NCBI RefSeq assembly: GCF_000801105.2
Contig: NC_079519.1
Location: 9,484,668 to 9,548,667 of the forward strand
Source: Raphanus sativus
Lineage: Eukaryota > Streptophyta > Magnoliopsida > Brassicales > Brassicaceae
Length of the DNA: 64,000 nt
Reading direction: 5' to 3'
The notes under the pieces were generated by a model that worked only from the letters and a program-made list of their open reading frames with translations, ran no database searches and was not told the origin of the DNA. Shown here in pieces: positions 1 through 11,077 of this stretch. Made by a program: the position numbers and the translations under genes. Positions within the stretch are counted from its first letter, which is position 1. The number at the start of each line of letters is the position of its first letter.

Positions 1-1239
1 AGATGGGCACTCCCTGGCCACCTTTATTCCTGTCAGTTGTTTTTCTCGTTCCGCCTTCTTAATATTTGCTATCAGTGCCTCCGTGCACAGTATAAACAAG
101 TACGGTGATAGCGGATCTCCTTGTCGGAGTCCTCTTTCGGGCACAATATGTCCTTTTGGCTGACCGTTTAGCAAAACTTTGTATTGGACCGAAGAGATGC
201 ATTCCATTATGAGTTTAATCTAATGATGATCAAACCCCATTTTCGCTAGTACCTGTTGGATAAAAATCCACTCCACTCTATCATAAGCCTTGCTCATATC
301 CGTTTTAATAGCCATAAACTTGTTTTGGCAAGCCTTGTTCGTCCTCAAACCATGAAACATTTCCTGGGCGATAAGTATATTGTCAGAAATCAGTCTTCCA
401 GATACAAAGGCTGACTGAGTTTCCGAGATGAGCGTCTTTAACCTTTGACATAAAACTTTCGAAATGATCTTGTATTCCTTCATCCTTGTTGGCCTCTCCG
501 TCTTCGGGATAAGACAAATATTTGTCATATTTAACCTTTTATCTAACTCAGCCGATGTAAGGAAATCATTCACTAGTTCCACTAATTCCTTCTTGATGAT
601 GTGCCATGAATGCTGGAAAAACAAAGCTGTCATCCCGTCCGGACCCGAAGCTTTCTCTGGGTGCATTATGAATAAAGCTTGTCGCACTTCTTCCTCTGTT
701 GCTAGCCGTATTAACCTCTGATTCATTTGAGGAGTGATGGTTGGTGCTATCTCCTCCAAGAAGCCCTCAGATTCAGCCGGTGAAGTAGTTTGGAACAAAT
801 CGTCAAAATAGTCTACTGCAACTTTTTCCAGACCTTGATCCTTGACTACCCAATTACCATTATCATCATAAAGACCAACAATTCTATTTCTAGTTCGCCG
901 TTGTTTAGTTAATCCATGATAGAATTTTGTGTTCAGGTCCCCCGCTGTATTCCACATATTCCGACTTTTTTGCTGCCAATATTCCTCTTCATCTTTGTAC
1001 GCCTCTTGTAACTTCTTAGAGACTTCCATAATATCTTCTTGAGATCTCGTATTATCCGTTTGTACCTCTTCCAGGGCCTTCTGGAGTTCACCTATTTTTT
1101 CCTTTCCATAAGGAGGATTATTCTTTCTCCATGTTGAAATCTCATGCCGACAGCTTATTATCTTTGATACAAAGCTACTTGAGCTTCCACTTGCGTTACT
1201 TCTTAGTGAGTCATCCCATCCCCTCGCAATGGAATCCAT
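1..1239 (-). pseudogene. LINE reverse transcriptase domain (partial, stop-containing)
   Basis: Minus-strand RT of the LINE. Visible blocks are EKASGPDGMTALFFQHSW (finger region), LIPKTERPTRMKEYKIISK, QSAFVSGRLISDNILIAQE, and the palm block IKTDMSKAYDRVEW with its catalytic Asp. A TAG at about 220-222 ends the long open stretch. The same reading continues to the left edge with GLRQGDPLSP-like sequence. The usual RPISL-type block is altered to KIISK, apparently with a few residues lost. Translation would be terminated, so this is a dead copy. Confidence 0.9.
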
Positions 1240-1991
1240 GAACCCATCCTTCCCGATCCACCTTTTATCAAACCGAAATTGGCCTTACATTTCTGAATCT
1301 TATCCTCAAGAAAAGCCACGATTGGTCTGTGATCAGACCCCACCAATCCTAAATACTCTGTGTAGGAGCACGGAAATAGTGTGTGCCAGTCATCATTTGC
1401 TAGTGCGCGATCTAGTCGACATTTAACCATAACTTTATTCCTTCTTCCTTGCCAGGACATTTTGTTTCCCCGTGCTGGAAATTCTAGCAGTCCTGTGTTT
1501 CTAATCATATCGTTTAAAGGAACAAAGGATTATGGGCTTCATTATCCCCCTTCTTTTTCATGGTTACCCGTTATCTCATTTAGATCACCAATTATAAACC
1601 ACGGTTCTGATCGGACCAGTCCATATCTCGTTAGGCATTCCCAAACTTGTTCCCTTAGCCGTTGAACTGGCTCGCCATAAACAAATGTCATAAAAACACG
1701 TTTCCCAAGAATCTCCGCTTCCACGTCAATCATACGGTTACTAGAATATAGGATTTTAACCCTATACTCATTAATATAATAGAGAGCTAGTCCACCACTT
1801 AACCCTATTGGATCCACCGTAACCAGATTATCAAAACCAAAATGGCTTTGAAATCCTTGGACAAAACCGAAGTCTTGTTTTGTTTCTGATAAAAACAGGA
1901 AGTCCGGCTTATGCTTATGCCATATTTCCCGTAGGTAACTTATTGTCCATTTACTTCCTATGGCTCTACAATTCCAACTTAACACACGCAT
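1203..1991 (-). pseudogene. LINE endonuclease domain (frameshifted)
   Basis: Endonuclease/exonuclease/phosphatase-fold domain of a LINE ORF2, which nicks target DNA to prime reverse transcription. The N-terminal block reads MRVLSWNCRAIGS, with the catalytic Asn in WNCRA, then LSETKQ with its Glu, and IGDLNEI with catalytic Asp and Asn. The C-terminal GSDHRPI motif lies in a different frame (1508-1203), so at least one indel near 1510-1545 separates the halves. The start at 1991 is chosen because MRVLSWNCRG-type starts are typical of plant L1 endonucleases. The downstream partner is the RT at 1239-1. Confidence 0.88.
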
Positions 1992-2246
1992 AAAAAAGGA
2001 TTAAAAATTGCTCCAACGAGCTACTGAAGTGGATGTAATGAAATCCTTAACCACACCAATGTCATCCTGGATACCAAATTCATTTCAAAAATTCATATAA
2101 CCCATTATACCAAATATATAAATATTGAAACCAATTGAAATATGAACAATTAAATCAACTAGTTATTATGAGTTTACCTACTAAACACACATATATATGT
2201 GTGTGCGCGCGCATTAATTTTCAAATATTACAATTTATGTTTATTA
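1992..2246. other. AT-rich spacer between LINE and PPR copy 0
   Basis: No gene is seen. It contains the LINE 5' junction and AT-rich sequence with a short alternating purine-pyrimidine run (tatatatgtgtgtgcgcgcg, about 2191-2212). The last part (from about 2235) matches the sequence just upstream of the PPR start in the other units. Confidence 0.5.
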
Positions 2247-3144
2247 ATGAGGTTTCTCCACAAGCTACCTCCTCGGCTAGGAAACTCGAACGCAAGGTTT
2301 CTTACTTCCTTTACCTCTAAAGCTTATATCATTTCTATCCGCCGCTTGTCGCCGCTGTCTCTTGATTGTTCCACAGACGAAAACTCAACACAACCCACCT
2401 TTCTTCACTCTGACAACCACGACCACCGGTTTCTCAATTCACTACCGCGAAGACTCAGCCATCCCGGTTCTTGTCTTCTAGAGCTGCTTCAAGAGGATGG
2501 ATACTAGAGAAAAGACCAATTCTTCGCCATGATCCGATTCCTCCGTCGCTCCTCAAGACTCCACGAGATTCCTGTAATTTTTTTGAAAACTTTATATATC
2601 TATATATATTCAAGAAAATCAAGAACCTCTCTTTTCTAATGCAATATCAGGTGATCGATGTGTGGAAAAGGCTAGACCCTTCACGAATCAACGAGACTAA
2701 CTACAAGAATATGTTAAAGCTTCTATGTGCGGAAAGATTGATGAACGAAGATGTTCTAGCTTTACAATCAATGATTAATGATTATGAGATAAACCGATAT
2801 CTAGGAATCTACAATTCTATCATCCACGGTTACGCTGACAATGCAAGTTCGAGGAAGCAATGTTATACTTGAATCAGATGAAAGAGAACAGTGTGTTACT
2901 GGAATTCGAGACGTACAACGGGTTGATGGAAGGGTACGGTAAGTGGGGAGTGTACGATGAGATTGTTTCGTGCGTCAAGAGAATGGAAGCTGGGGGTTGT
3001 GTGCGTGACCACATTACTTATAGTCTACTCGTGCGCGAGTTTGCTTGAGGAGGGTTGCTTAAGAGGATAGAGAGGATGTATCAGAGCTTGATGTCGAGGA
3101 AGATGACTTTGGAGCCTGTTACTTTGGTGTCGATGCTTGGAGCT
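2247..3144 (+). pseudogene. PPR gene copy 0, 5' part (split by LTR element)
   Basis: 5' portion of a pentatricopeptide-repeat gene; PPR proteins bind RNA, usually in mitochondria or plastids. The frame around 2529-2573 ends in a donor (GTAATT) and joins in frame across a 77-nt intron to the acceptor ATATCAG, giving LHEIP|VIDVWKRLDPSR. This copy best shows the true splice. PPR-like blocks follow (IYNSIIHGYADN, YNGLMEGYGKW, ITYSLL). Lesions are a TGG-to-TAG nonsense at 2505-2507, a one-base deletion near 2842 (gacaatgcaag against gacaatggcaag elsewhere), and interruption at 3144 by a 15.9 kb LTR element. The 3' part resumes at 19065. The N-terminal frame from ATG 2247 does not connect directly to the LLQEDGY frame, a break shared by all copies. 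Confidence 0.85.
3140..3144. repeat. 5-bp target-site duplication GAGCT (partner 19065-19069)
   Basis: GAGCT lies immediately before the TG of the 5' LTR and again immediately after the CA of the 3' LTR. The uninterrupted sequence is preserved in PPR copies 2 and 3 (ATGCTTGGAKCTTATGCAGAG), so it is a genuine integration footprint. Confidence 0.95.
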
Positions 3145-3558
3145 TGATATACCATGATTTTGACCCACTTTTAGTCATCGTATATTGGTATTTTAGGATA
3201 TATTCTATCCATTTTGGGTCTATATTGCATATTTATAGGTTCAGGACCTAATGGAAGAAAGATGATGATTTTGGAGCATTTTGGAGCATTTTAGAGTTTA
3301 CACTCGAGAAGGACCGTATCGACCACTCAAGGTCGACAAGGAGAGACACGCGTCGACCGATGCACACTCAGTGCTATCGATCGACACTTAACCACATAAG
3401 CCCGGATTTGGTCACTGTCGACTTGAAGCCCATGACACCATCTATTTACCATAATGCTCCTGACGTGTTTTAACCTAATTATTCTACGTATTTAAAGTCT
3501 TGCCTATGTGTTTTAGCAGACACTTTTTACAATAGCTTTTTAGTTTCATAGTTTTAGT

Positions 3559-3651
<93 letters not shown>

Positions 3652-4535
3652 CAAATTGAGAGCGTTCTTGAACACCATCTATTTATCTATCTATTTATGA
3701 AGCTTTTTATGATTTTGTCTATGTCTTACTTGGCTATGTCTGAGTAGACACCTTTGTTAGATTTAGGGTTCAAATAGGTATGAGGGATTAGCCCAAAATA
3801 TGATTACCTGAGCATGTAATATTTATCTTAGAAGATCATGCATAATGCTTTTGTAGGAGTAGCTAACCTACACATGAATACAAAGATATAATCCTTGGAT
3901 CTATCTTCTTTGAGCCAGCAATTCACTTGGAACAAGCGACAGCTGACTGGGTGATTGTTTGGTGAACTATATTCAACCTACGCACGTTAAAGCTTACTTG
4001 TAGCGCATCAACCGATACTCCTATAGTGTGATCGATCGATAGACGCGGGGTAAATGACAATCAATACATGCGACAGCATATCGATAGATACATGCGACAA
4101 CAAGTCAATCGATACATGCGACAGCATCTCGATCGATACCTTAATCTATGACTCGTCAGAGGTGTGTTCATCGGTTCTAGTTATTAGATGGTCGCAACGA
4201 CAATTGGGCTATTTCTTAGTTGGGTTCTTTAACACCATGCAAGCATCTCACATAGGAATCATACTTCTATAATCCTGATAACCTGAATAGTAACCTTAGA
4301 TCTAACTCTTTTAAATCATACTAGTTAAACCCATCCAATCATCTTGAGTAATTGTCCTGCTCAAACCAGTTTCCTTATTTACTTTTATTTCACTGCAATT
4401 AATAATCTTCTGCCTAGCTTAGTTATAATAAGATATATTGATTCCTCAGCTCCTTGTGGATTCGATCCCTAAGTACTACAATTGACCTCTTTTGATGAGA
4501 GTAATATTGCTATAGGGTAATTTGAGCAAGTATCA
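3145..4535 (+). repeat. 5' LTR of Athila-like element
   Basis: 1391 bp, TG...CA. It aligns along its length with the 3' LTR at 17761-19064 (1304 bp). Most of the length difference is a GA microsatellite present only here. Repeated TCGATCGATAC-type motifs cluster at about 3330-3400 and 4020-4140. Confidence 0.95.
3562..3647 (+). repeat. (GA)n microsatellite in 5' LTR
   Basis: About 43 uninterrupted GA dinucleotides. At the matching position of the 3' LTR (about 18168) only gagagagata is present, so the tract expanded after integration. The Ser/Leu ORF on the opposite strand is an artefact of this repeat. Confidence 0.98.
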
Positions 4536-4539
4536 AATT

Positions 4540-4557
4540 TGGCGCCGTTGCCGGGGA
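4540..4557 (+). other. Primer-binding site
   Basis: TGGCGCCGTTGCCGGGGA starts five bases after the 5' LTR. This is the primer site typical of Athila and other plant gypsy elements, complementary to a tRNA 3' end (tRNA-Asp by established assignment; I could not check it). Confidence 0.9.
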
Positions 4558-4651
4558 GCTTTGATCGTCATTATATTTTATTTAAGTCTAGGTTTTACTT
4601 TTTGTTACTTCTGTCAATGATAAATTTTTTCTTTCTTTTCTTTTCAGGTGC

Positions 4652-6202
4652 ATGCCCAGCATAACCAGAAGCAAGGAAAACAAGGAATTATGGTCTGCTG
4701 AACCCGCTGCTTTGGAACGTTCAATTCGCAAACAGATCCATTCCGCATCGATCGATACACCTACCTGTGCAACGACCGATTCTCATCACCAACCGTCTAG
4801 CGAGTTTCAGTCACCGCCGACCGATACCAGTTCACCGACATCGATCGATCTCACTCTGACATCGATCGATACTATTCCATCCACATCGACAGATACTTTT
4901 CAGTACCCGTCGACTCACATCTTTCATCCAACATCGACCGATACCGCATCTCGCGCATCGATCGATACTGAGAACATGGTCGCGGCTTTAATACTCCGAG
5001 CGGACGAACATGGAAACCTGCCTGACCAAGATGGTCACCTGCGTAATGCAGCAGGTCAAAAGATTAATGATCAGGAGGCTGCAATCCCTGATATAGAAGC
5101 TGAAGCTGCTGCAGCTGCAGAAGAGGCCACCAGAAACAGATCACTGGCTGACTACAACCGTCCAGATCAATACTATGCCAACAGATCTGCAATCCGCCCT
5201 CCAGAGATTCATAGGACTGATTTTGAGGTGAAGCCTATCTACTACACACTTGTAGGACAGATACCCTACAGTGGAGAACCTAACGAGCATCATATGGACC
5301 ATCTAGAGAGATACGAGGATCTCATATCAGTTGTCAAAGCCAATGGAGTACCAGCTGATTACCTACTTTGCAAGCTTTTCAAGCACTCTCTTACTGGAGA
5401 AGCTTTGCAATGGCTTAAGCAACTATCACCAGGATATCTTACATCCTGGAATGACATCAAGAATGCTTTCTTAATCAACTTCTTTGATGAAGCACACACA
5501 GAAGACTTGAGGACTAAGATTGCCACCTTTAAGCAGAAGCCTGCAGAACCTTTTAGACGCTGTTGGGTCCGTTTCAAGACCTATCAGAGAGACTGCCCAC
5601 ACCATGGATTCAACCAAGTGCAGCTACTAAGCACTTTATTCAGAGGATTAGATTTGGTCTACCAGGCAGCTCTCAATACAGCTAGTGAAGAAAACTTCAA
5701 CACCATGAATCCAGAAGAGGCTGTGAGACTTATTGAGAACTTGGCAACTAGCAACAGTACCAAGAACACTGACTATGAGAGGAGAAAAGTTGCAAATACC
5801 TTAGGAATAAAGTAGTTGGACGAGATGCAAACCAAGCTAGACAATGTTAACAAGATGCTGAAGAAGCAAGTCATTTTTGCTGAAGATGTAGAAGCTATAA
5901 AGACTGATGAGGAAGAGGATGTGAACTACATATCAGGATTCCAGAGATATGAGAATCAGAATCAGAACATGAACTTCTATGGCAACAGTCAGAGGAGTAA
6001 TTTCAACCAGAATTCACAGTACCAGAAACCCTTCATTAAAAACAACTACAACAACAACAAGAACCTCACCAATTTTTTCTACCAGAATCCACCACCACCT
6101 ACTCAGGAGAGAAAGTTTGGAACTATGCTTGACTCAGTTTTAGAGGGTCAACAGAGGCTCACAGTGGATTTCAATGGGAAGATAGATGCTGTTTTACAAT
6201 AG
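4652..6202 (+). pseudogene. Athila-type gag (interrupted)
   Basis: Structural capsid-like polyprotein of the retroelement. The ATG at 4652 follows a pyrimidine tract ending in CAG. The N-terminal ~110 residues contain repeats of Ser-Ile-Asp-Thr encoded by the TCGATCGATAC motif. A retrotransposon-gag core follows (RPPEIHRTDFEVKP, LTGEALQWLKQL, FFDEAHTEDLRTKI, FRRCWVRFKTYQRDCPHHGF). A TAG at 5813-5815 interrupts the frame; reading resumes with a coiled-coil-like stretch (LDEMQTKLDNVNKMLKKQ) and an Asn/Gln/Tyr-rich tail ending at a stop at 6200-6202. The start is fixed by the element's leader and MPSITRSKE. The copy cannot make full-length gag. Confidence 0.9.
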
Positions 6203-7466
6203 CTTGACTCCAAAGTTTGACACTTTGAGCACTCATGTGAAGAAATTGGAGACACAAGTGATTCAGACTTCTGAAGCTATCAAGAGACAAGAAGCTTTCA
6301 TCAAAGACAGAGAAGAAGATCTCATCAGACACCACATCAATGCTATTGTGGTAGATGATTTATGAGTAGTGGATGAACATGGGAACCCCCATAAGAAGGT
6401 TGTTGGAACCAGCGATGCTATGAATATCGACACCCATCGATCGATAGAAGATGAACACGATCGATCGGCATGGGAAGAAGACTACCGTTCGATGTTCGAG
6501 GTACGAATTCGATCGACAGAGTCCACACGATCTATGGTTACGAGCAACCCAGTTCGGATAATCACGCATGAAGAGTTCGCAGAGAAACATCCGAACCCAC
6601 TCCACCCTCTCGCCGATCGATCCGAAGAGGAAGAAATCGATCCCGCTACTGCTACCGCCATCGATCGACACAACACTAATGTCATCGATCGATGCGAAGT
6701 TCCTAAACCACGAGTGCAATTACCAAAGATCGACATGACAAGGATCAATGCACTCAAGCCCCGAACCAAACCTTCATATAACCAATCAGAAGAGGTTGAG
6801 GATACATCAGAGCCCATGGAGACAGAAAAGGAAAGTGTAAGGAGGACCTTAAGAAAAAGGAAAGAGAAGGTTTTCAAGCACCTTAAAATAGAGGCTAACC
6901 TAAAAGAGTTGGAGAACTTCAAGAAGAGTGTTTTGAAGATCCCAATAGACATATCCTTTGAAGAAGCTTACTTCACACACAGATTGTGGATGTTCTTCAG
7001 AGAGACTAGAGTTACAGAGTCTGATATTGAGAAGATGTTCAACCAAGTCAGAGATGAGCTGAAGAACAAGATTAACTTGAAGAAGAAAAGTGATCCTGGG
7101 GAATTTATTATTCCATGCCGCATCAAAGGCATCGAAATAGCCCGTGCACTATGTGATACATGAGCATCAGCCAGCATCATACCAAAGGTTATAGCAGATC
7201 ATCTAGGTCTGAAGATAGAACCTACAAAGGAATTCTTTATCTTTGTAGATTGTTCAAGGAAGAGCTCCTTGGGAGTCACCAAAGACCTTGAGGTACAGAT
7301 TGGCGATGCCCTAGTTCCAGTTGACTTTCATGTCCTAGAAATAAAGTTAAATTGGAATTCTTCTCTACTACTTGGAAGAGGATTCTTAGCCACCGTTGGA
7401 GCTGTTTGTGATCTACAAACAAACAAAGATGTGCTTGACCCTGATCAACCCAAAGATTTACTATGA
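6203..7466 (+). pseudogene. gag-protease region of Athila-like element (nonsense in active site)
   Basis: Continuation of the polyprotein. 6203-6362 encodes a degraded helical segment. 6369-7163 is open and contains further Ile-Asp/Arg-Ser stretches encoded by ATCGATCGA, then RRTLRKRKEK and EEAYFTHRLWMFFRETRVTE. The aspartic protease begins with EFIIPCRIKGIEIARALCDT, where the conserved D-T/L-G triad is broken: the Gly codon position is TGA (7161-7163). The downstream protease part LLLGRGFLATVGAVCD (7269-7440) is still readable. Athila proteases normally precede RT directly, but here the RT is missing. Confidence 0.85.
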
Positions 7467-7790
7467 TCCAGTCAAGATTGTCAAGCCACAGACGTCCTGT
7501 AACCAGCTTTTAAATGAAGCTAAACTTGTAGCACATTGCTACTGTGAAGTCGAGTACGATACATAGTACTCGGAATCGATCGGCAGCCCCACAAAGTCAT
7601 CAATCGAAACTGCTAACCAGCCATCGATCGATCAGTCAGTCGTTACATCGATCGATTCAGGCGACAATTTTCACTCTACATCGATTGATAGTATACCTAT
7701 GTACGAAGTTGATCACTTCTCCGGTGATTATACACATCGAAGCATTTTTCTTCACTGTGCTTTTGTGAAGAGTCGGCTCTCCGAGATTTA
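7467..7790 (+). other. Remnant of Athila internal region
   Basis: Post-protease sequence with several TCGATCGAT motifs (7570-7690) encoding Ser/Ile/Asp/Arg-rich fragments in several frames. No RT follows. The junction with the nested minus-strand element lies somewhere near 7750-7800 and I cannot place it to the base. Confidence 0.55.
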
Positions 7791-9859
7791 TTTCGTACAT
7801 TTTTAAAGATGATTCGTATAGCCTAGGAGCTTTGTTACGATTTTGTTCTTACATGCTGCGTGTTTATGGGTAAAACGATGCGGGTTTAAAGTGAATTGTG
7901 GAATGTGTGAAACTTGGTCGACTATTGATAAGTTTATCGTATTGTTTACGTTCTGGTTATACGACAAATAGTATGTGTAAACGTTACTTGGCGTTGCAAA
8001 ACAAATTGCGGATTCTTGTTTAGCCGTCAAGCTATTGGCGTGAAGGTTGAGTTCAGCCGCATAGTTGAGGATGTAGTTGGTAAAGGATTAGACCATAAGG
8101 TCAAGTCAGTCAAAATCGTCCTTAAAAAGGATACCCTAAACCAGTTCGGCTTCGAAAGAAACACGTAATTGGACGAGGAACGAATAGTGTTTATCGAGAT
8201 TGATAGGCCGAGTATGCCCATGGTCGTAGAAAACGATTTTCCACTTTGGGTTTAATTTATACGATGAAAGTTTCGTATAATGTTTCGTTTATTCGTATGG
8301 AATTTGTTTCCTTTGTATCCGATAGAGACAAAGCCTAAGAAGCTCGACAGAGAGCCCGTGAGGATTCAATTGCGGTGTGATTTCCTACTCATATGTAACC
8401 AAGAGAATGAGGGTGGATCCTGGTGAGCCGCAGGGCTAAAGAATGAGATCTGACAGATCCTGCTGTGAGGAAATAAAATTTAGATTGATCGTCCAATGTC
8501 GGATCATACAACTTCGTTTTTGCTATAAGAAAAATACTTTTTTCGTAAAACCTGTTATGTTTACTTTCGAAAGTTTCTTCTTATGGTTGATTTGATTTAT
8601 ACGAAGGATTTTTGCGTAAGTAACGGGCGACTGGTTTTTACGAATTAAGTAAATAGGCGCGATTTATGAAGATTTAAAAGTAACAATGTTTCTGTAGGTT
8701 TCTTGAGCGAAATGAATCGGTTAAACAGCTAGATTAAGCAGACGAGCGGGGAGGACGTGCTCCCTTTGTCGTATTTGTTGCTAGTTGTGTTTTCGATTTC
8801 TTTTCGTCACAAATGGTTTCGATGCTTTAGCTAGCGATTAGACGAATCTTAGATTGTTGTTTGCTTTAATGAGGAATCACATTTGTCAAAATATTTTTCC
8901 GCTTATCGCTGCGAGAATTGACTTCGTCAAAAGCGGTTTTTTTATGCCGAGGAAAACGCTTTTGAACTGTGGGAGTATACGAGTATAGTATACATACTTA
9001 CTCCCTCCTTTTTTTTACGAAAGAAAATGGAAGAACTGTTCTTTCGAAGAGTTCTGTACGTTTTTTCTTTCGAGGATTTGGGTGATCAAAAATCTGGGTC
9101 GATTTTAAAAATGACGTTGGATTGATGACGATTTGGAATATATCAGTTTTTAAGAAAATTGCTAGGAACGAGTCGGTTTAAAGATGATGTTCGTGCCTCT
9201 AGTTTTTTCTTTCTTTAGGAAGCAAGATGAGTACGCTCGAATGCGTGGCGATCGTTTTTCGGTTGTACGAGAGATTGGATCGGTTAGCAAGATCTGCCAG
9301 AGCAATTAAAGAGCAATAGGAAAAATTGCCTATGAAATAGTTCACTAGACTATCCACCTATGTTTTAAGTTCTCTAAAATCTATGGCAGTCTCAAGAGCG
9401 TTTTATTTCTTAGTACATTCCTACGAAAATTCCAAGTTTGATATTAAGAATTTCCAAGTCGAACATACCTTAGTGTTTTCAGAGATGCAGTTTTGTCTCT
9501 TCTCAGTTTTCTCGCGTATTTCTCCTTCCTCTTCTCGTGTACGTTCACCGCCCTCGACATTAGTGTTTATCGTTTGAAACCCGACAATTATCTTTCAAAC
9601 TTGACTGTCTTCGATACAACGTCAATTTTTATAAAAAGGTTCAACGTAGTCGCATAGTTGAGGCCGCTAAAGTGCTAAGTTAACTGTTGCCGTTTTATAT
9701 GATCATTTTGAATTCATTAGAGAAAGCAAGTCTTTATATCATAAAGTTTCAATGGCAACTTCAATCGAGGCGAAACAAGAGAAGTTTCGATCGAGATTCG
9801 TAAGTGAACCCAAAGATGGAGGTAGGGTGAGTAGGAACAAACCAAGGAGTTTAAGATGA
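7791..9859. other. Internal non-coding or degraded part of family B element
   Basis: No recognisable retroviral domain on either strand. Frequent TACGA/TCGTA and CGTTT strings give it a composition unlike the flanking Athila sequence. A short open stretch at 8034-8258 (+) is described separately. The function is unknown; it is probably leader or spacer sequence of the minus-strand element. Confidence 0.4.
8034..8258 (+). pseudogene. Unrecognised coding-like remnant
   Basis: On the plus strand this reads VKVEFSRIVEDVVGKG, HKVKSVKIVLKKD and, after one stop at about 8166-8168, FIEIDRPSMPMVVENDFPLW. The balanced charged/hydrophobic pattern looks protein-like, yet it lies on the strand opposite to the element's presumed sense. 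I do not recognise a family. It may be a captured gene fragment or chance. Confidence 0.25.
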
Positions 9860-10615
9860 GTTTTACTCGTTTTCGTCGTAAAATCTCAACGGAAACTCTG
9901 ATTGAGACGAAACGAAAAGCGTTTCGATGAGGATTCAAAGGATAACACAAGGGAGGACCCCTTTGAGGCCTGACAGGTCGCTATGGCGAGTGAGGATGTC
10001 TGACAGGTCGTTATAGCGAGTGAGAGCAAGCCAAGATGTGTCCTACTTGTTTTCGTCGTAAAGTCTCAACGGAAATTCCGAATGAGACGAAACAAAAAGC
10101 GTTTCGAAGAGGATTCAAAGCAGAACGCAAAGGAGGACTCCTTTGAGGCTTGACATGTCTCTATAGCGAGTGAGGATGTCTGACAGGTCGCTATAGCGAG
10201 TGAGAGCATGCCAAGACAAGTCCCACTTGTTTTCGTCGTAAAATCTCAACGAAAACTCCGATTGAGACGAAACGAAAAGCGTATCGAAGAGCATTCAAAG
10301 GAGAACACAAAGGAGGACTCCTTTGAGGCCTGACATGTCGCTATAGCGAGTGAGGATGTCTGACAGGTCGCTATAGCGACTGAGAGCAAGCCAAAACGCG
10401 TCCTACTTTTTTCGTCGTAAAATCTCAACGGAAACTCCGATTGAGATGAAACAAAAAGCGTTTCGAAGAGAATTCAAAGGAAAAAGCAAAGGAGGACTCC
10501 TTGAGGCCTGACAGGTCGCTATAGTGAGTGAGGATGTCTCACAGGTCGCTATAGCGAGTGAGAGCAAGCCAAAACGAGTCCTGCTCTGCGTTCTCCTTTG
10601 AATCTTCTTCGAAAC
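9860..10615. repeat. 180-bp tandem array (about 4 copies)
   Basis: The landmark CGTCGTAAA recurs at 9874, 10054, 10234 and 10413, giving spacings of 180, 180 and 179. Each unit holds a purine-rich block (agacgaaacgaaaagcg), an aggaggactcctttgaggc quasi-palindrome and two GTCGCTATAGCGA-type inverted motifs. A shorter diverged unit precedes the array (about 9742). A partial copy in inverted orientation closes it (10587-10615, tgcgttctcctttgaatctt). It lies inside the minus-strand family B element, so it is an internal minisatellite of a transposon, not a centromeric array. Confidence 0.9.
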
Positions 10616-11057
10616 TCTATAGCAACCGAGCTTGGTACGATGTTCGGTCGCTATAGCAACCGAGCTTGTCTTTGAGTTTCACTTTCTGCGAGTAACCTAG
10701 GATTTTTCATAGTTATTGGGGAGAGCGAGTTTTACTTTTCCGAAACATTTTCGGAGAAATCGTCTTGGTCGAACCCTTATGCTCTGAAATTTCTCCATCG
10801 CGGTAATAAGAAGAATTTCACGGGGTTGGAAAGATTTTATCGTTGCCCTTATTGTTTGGAGGGAAAAACCACGAGCTCGTTTTAGTGCCCTTCCTGTGGC
10901 AAGGTCACGACTAAGTTTTCGATTTTGTTGAATACTACGGCGTTTGCGTAAGCGTGGCCATAGGGGCAGTCAGTGCTGCGAGTTTATCTTTCATATATGC
11001 ATACGTCTTTTCGGTCAAGCGTTTTGTGGCTATGAGTAAGAATAATCCGTGACTCCC
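10616..11057. other. Family B internal sequence next to primer site
   Basis: No gene is seen. It begins with two more GGTCGCTATAGCAACCGAGC-like inverted motifs (10615-10670). The rest is probably the transcribed leader of the minus-strand element, adjoining its primer site. Confidence 0.4.
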
Positions 11058-11077
11058 CCTCCTTCTGGCGCCCAAAC

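Larger units (their letters stand above)
1..1991 (-). mobile_element. L1-type LINE, degenerate, truncated by window edge
   Basis: Non-LTR retrotransposon read on the minus strand: an AP-like endonuclease comes first (about 1991 to 1203) and the reverse transcriptase follows (about 1239 to 1), the usual L1 ORF2 order. The coding frame is broken between the two domains and again near position 220, where a TAG interrupts the RT, so this copy is dead. The RT catalytic FADD-type block would lie beyond the left edge. The conserved GLRQGDPLSP block can be read on the minus strand from about 120-160. No poly(A) tail is visible because the 3' end is outside the window. No TSD can be tested for the same reason. 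Confidence 0.9.

Noticed and set aside
3484..3678. 64-codon ORF rich in Ser-Leu on the minus strand
   Set aside because: It is the translation of the GA microsatellite in the LTR; no independent support.
9860..10615. Possible centromeric satellite or CRISPR-like array
   Set aside because: Regular 180-bp spacing but no unique spacers, only about four units, and it lies inside a retroelement in a plant genome.
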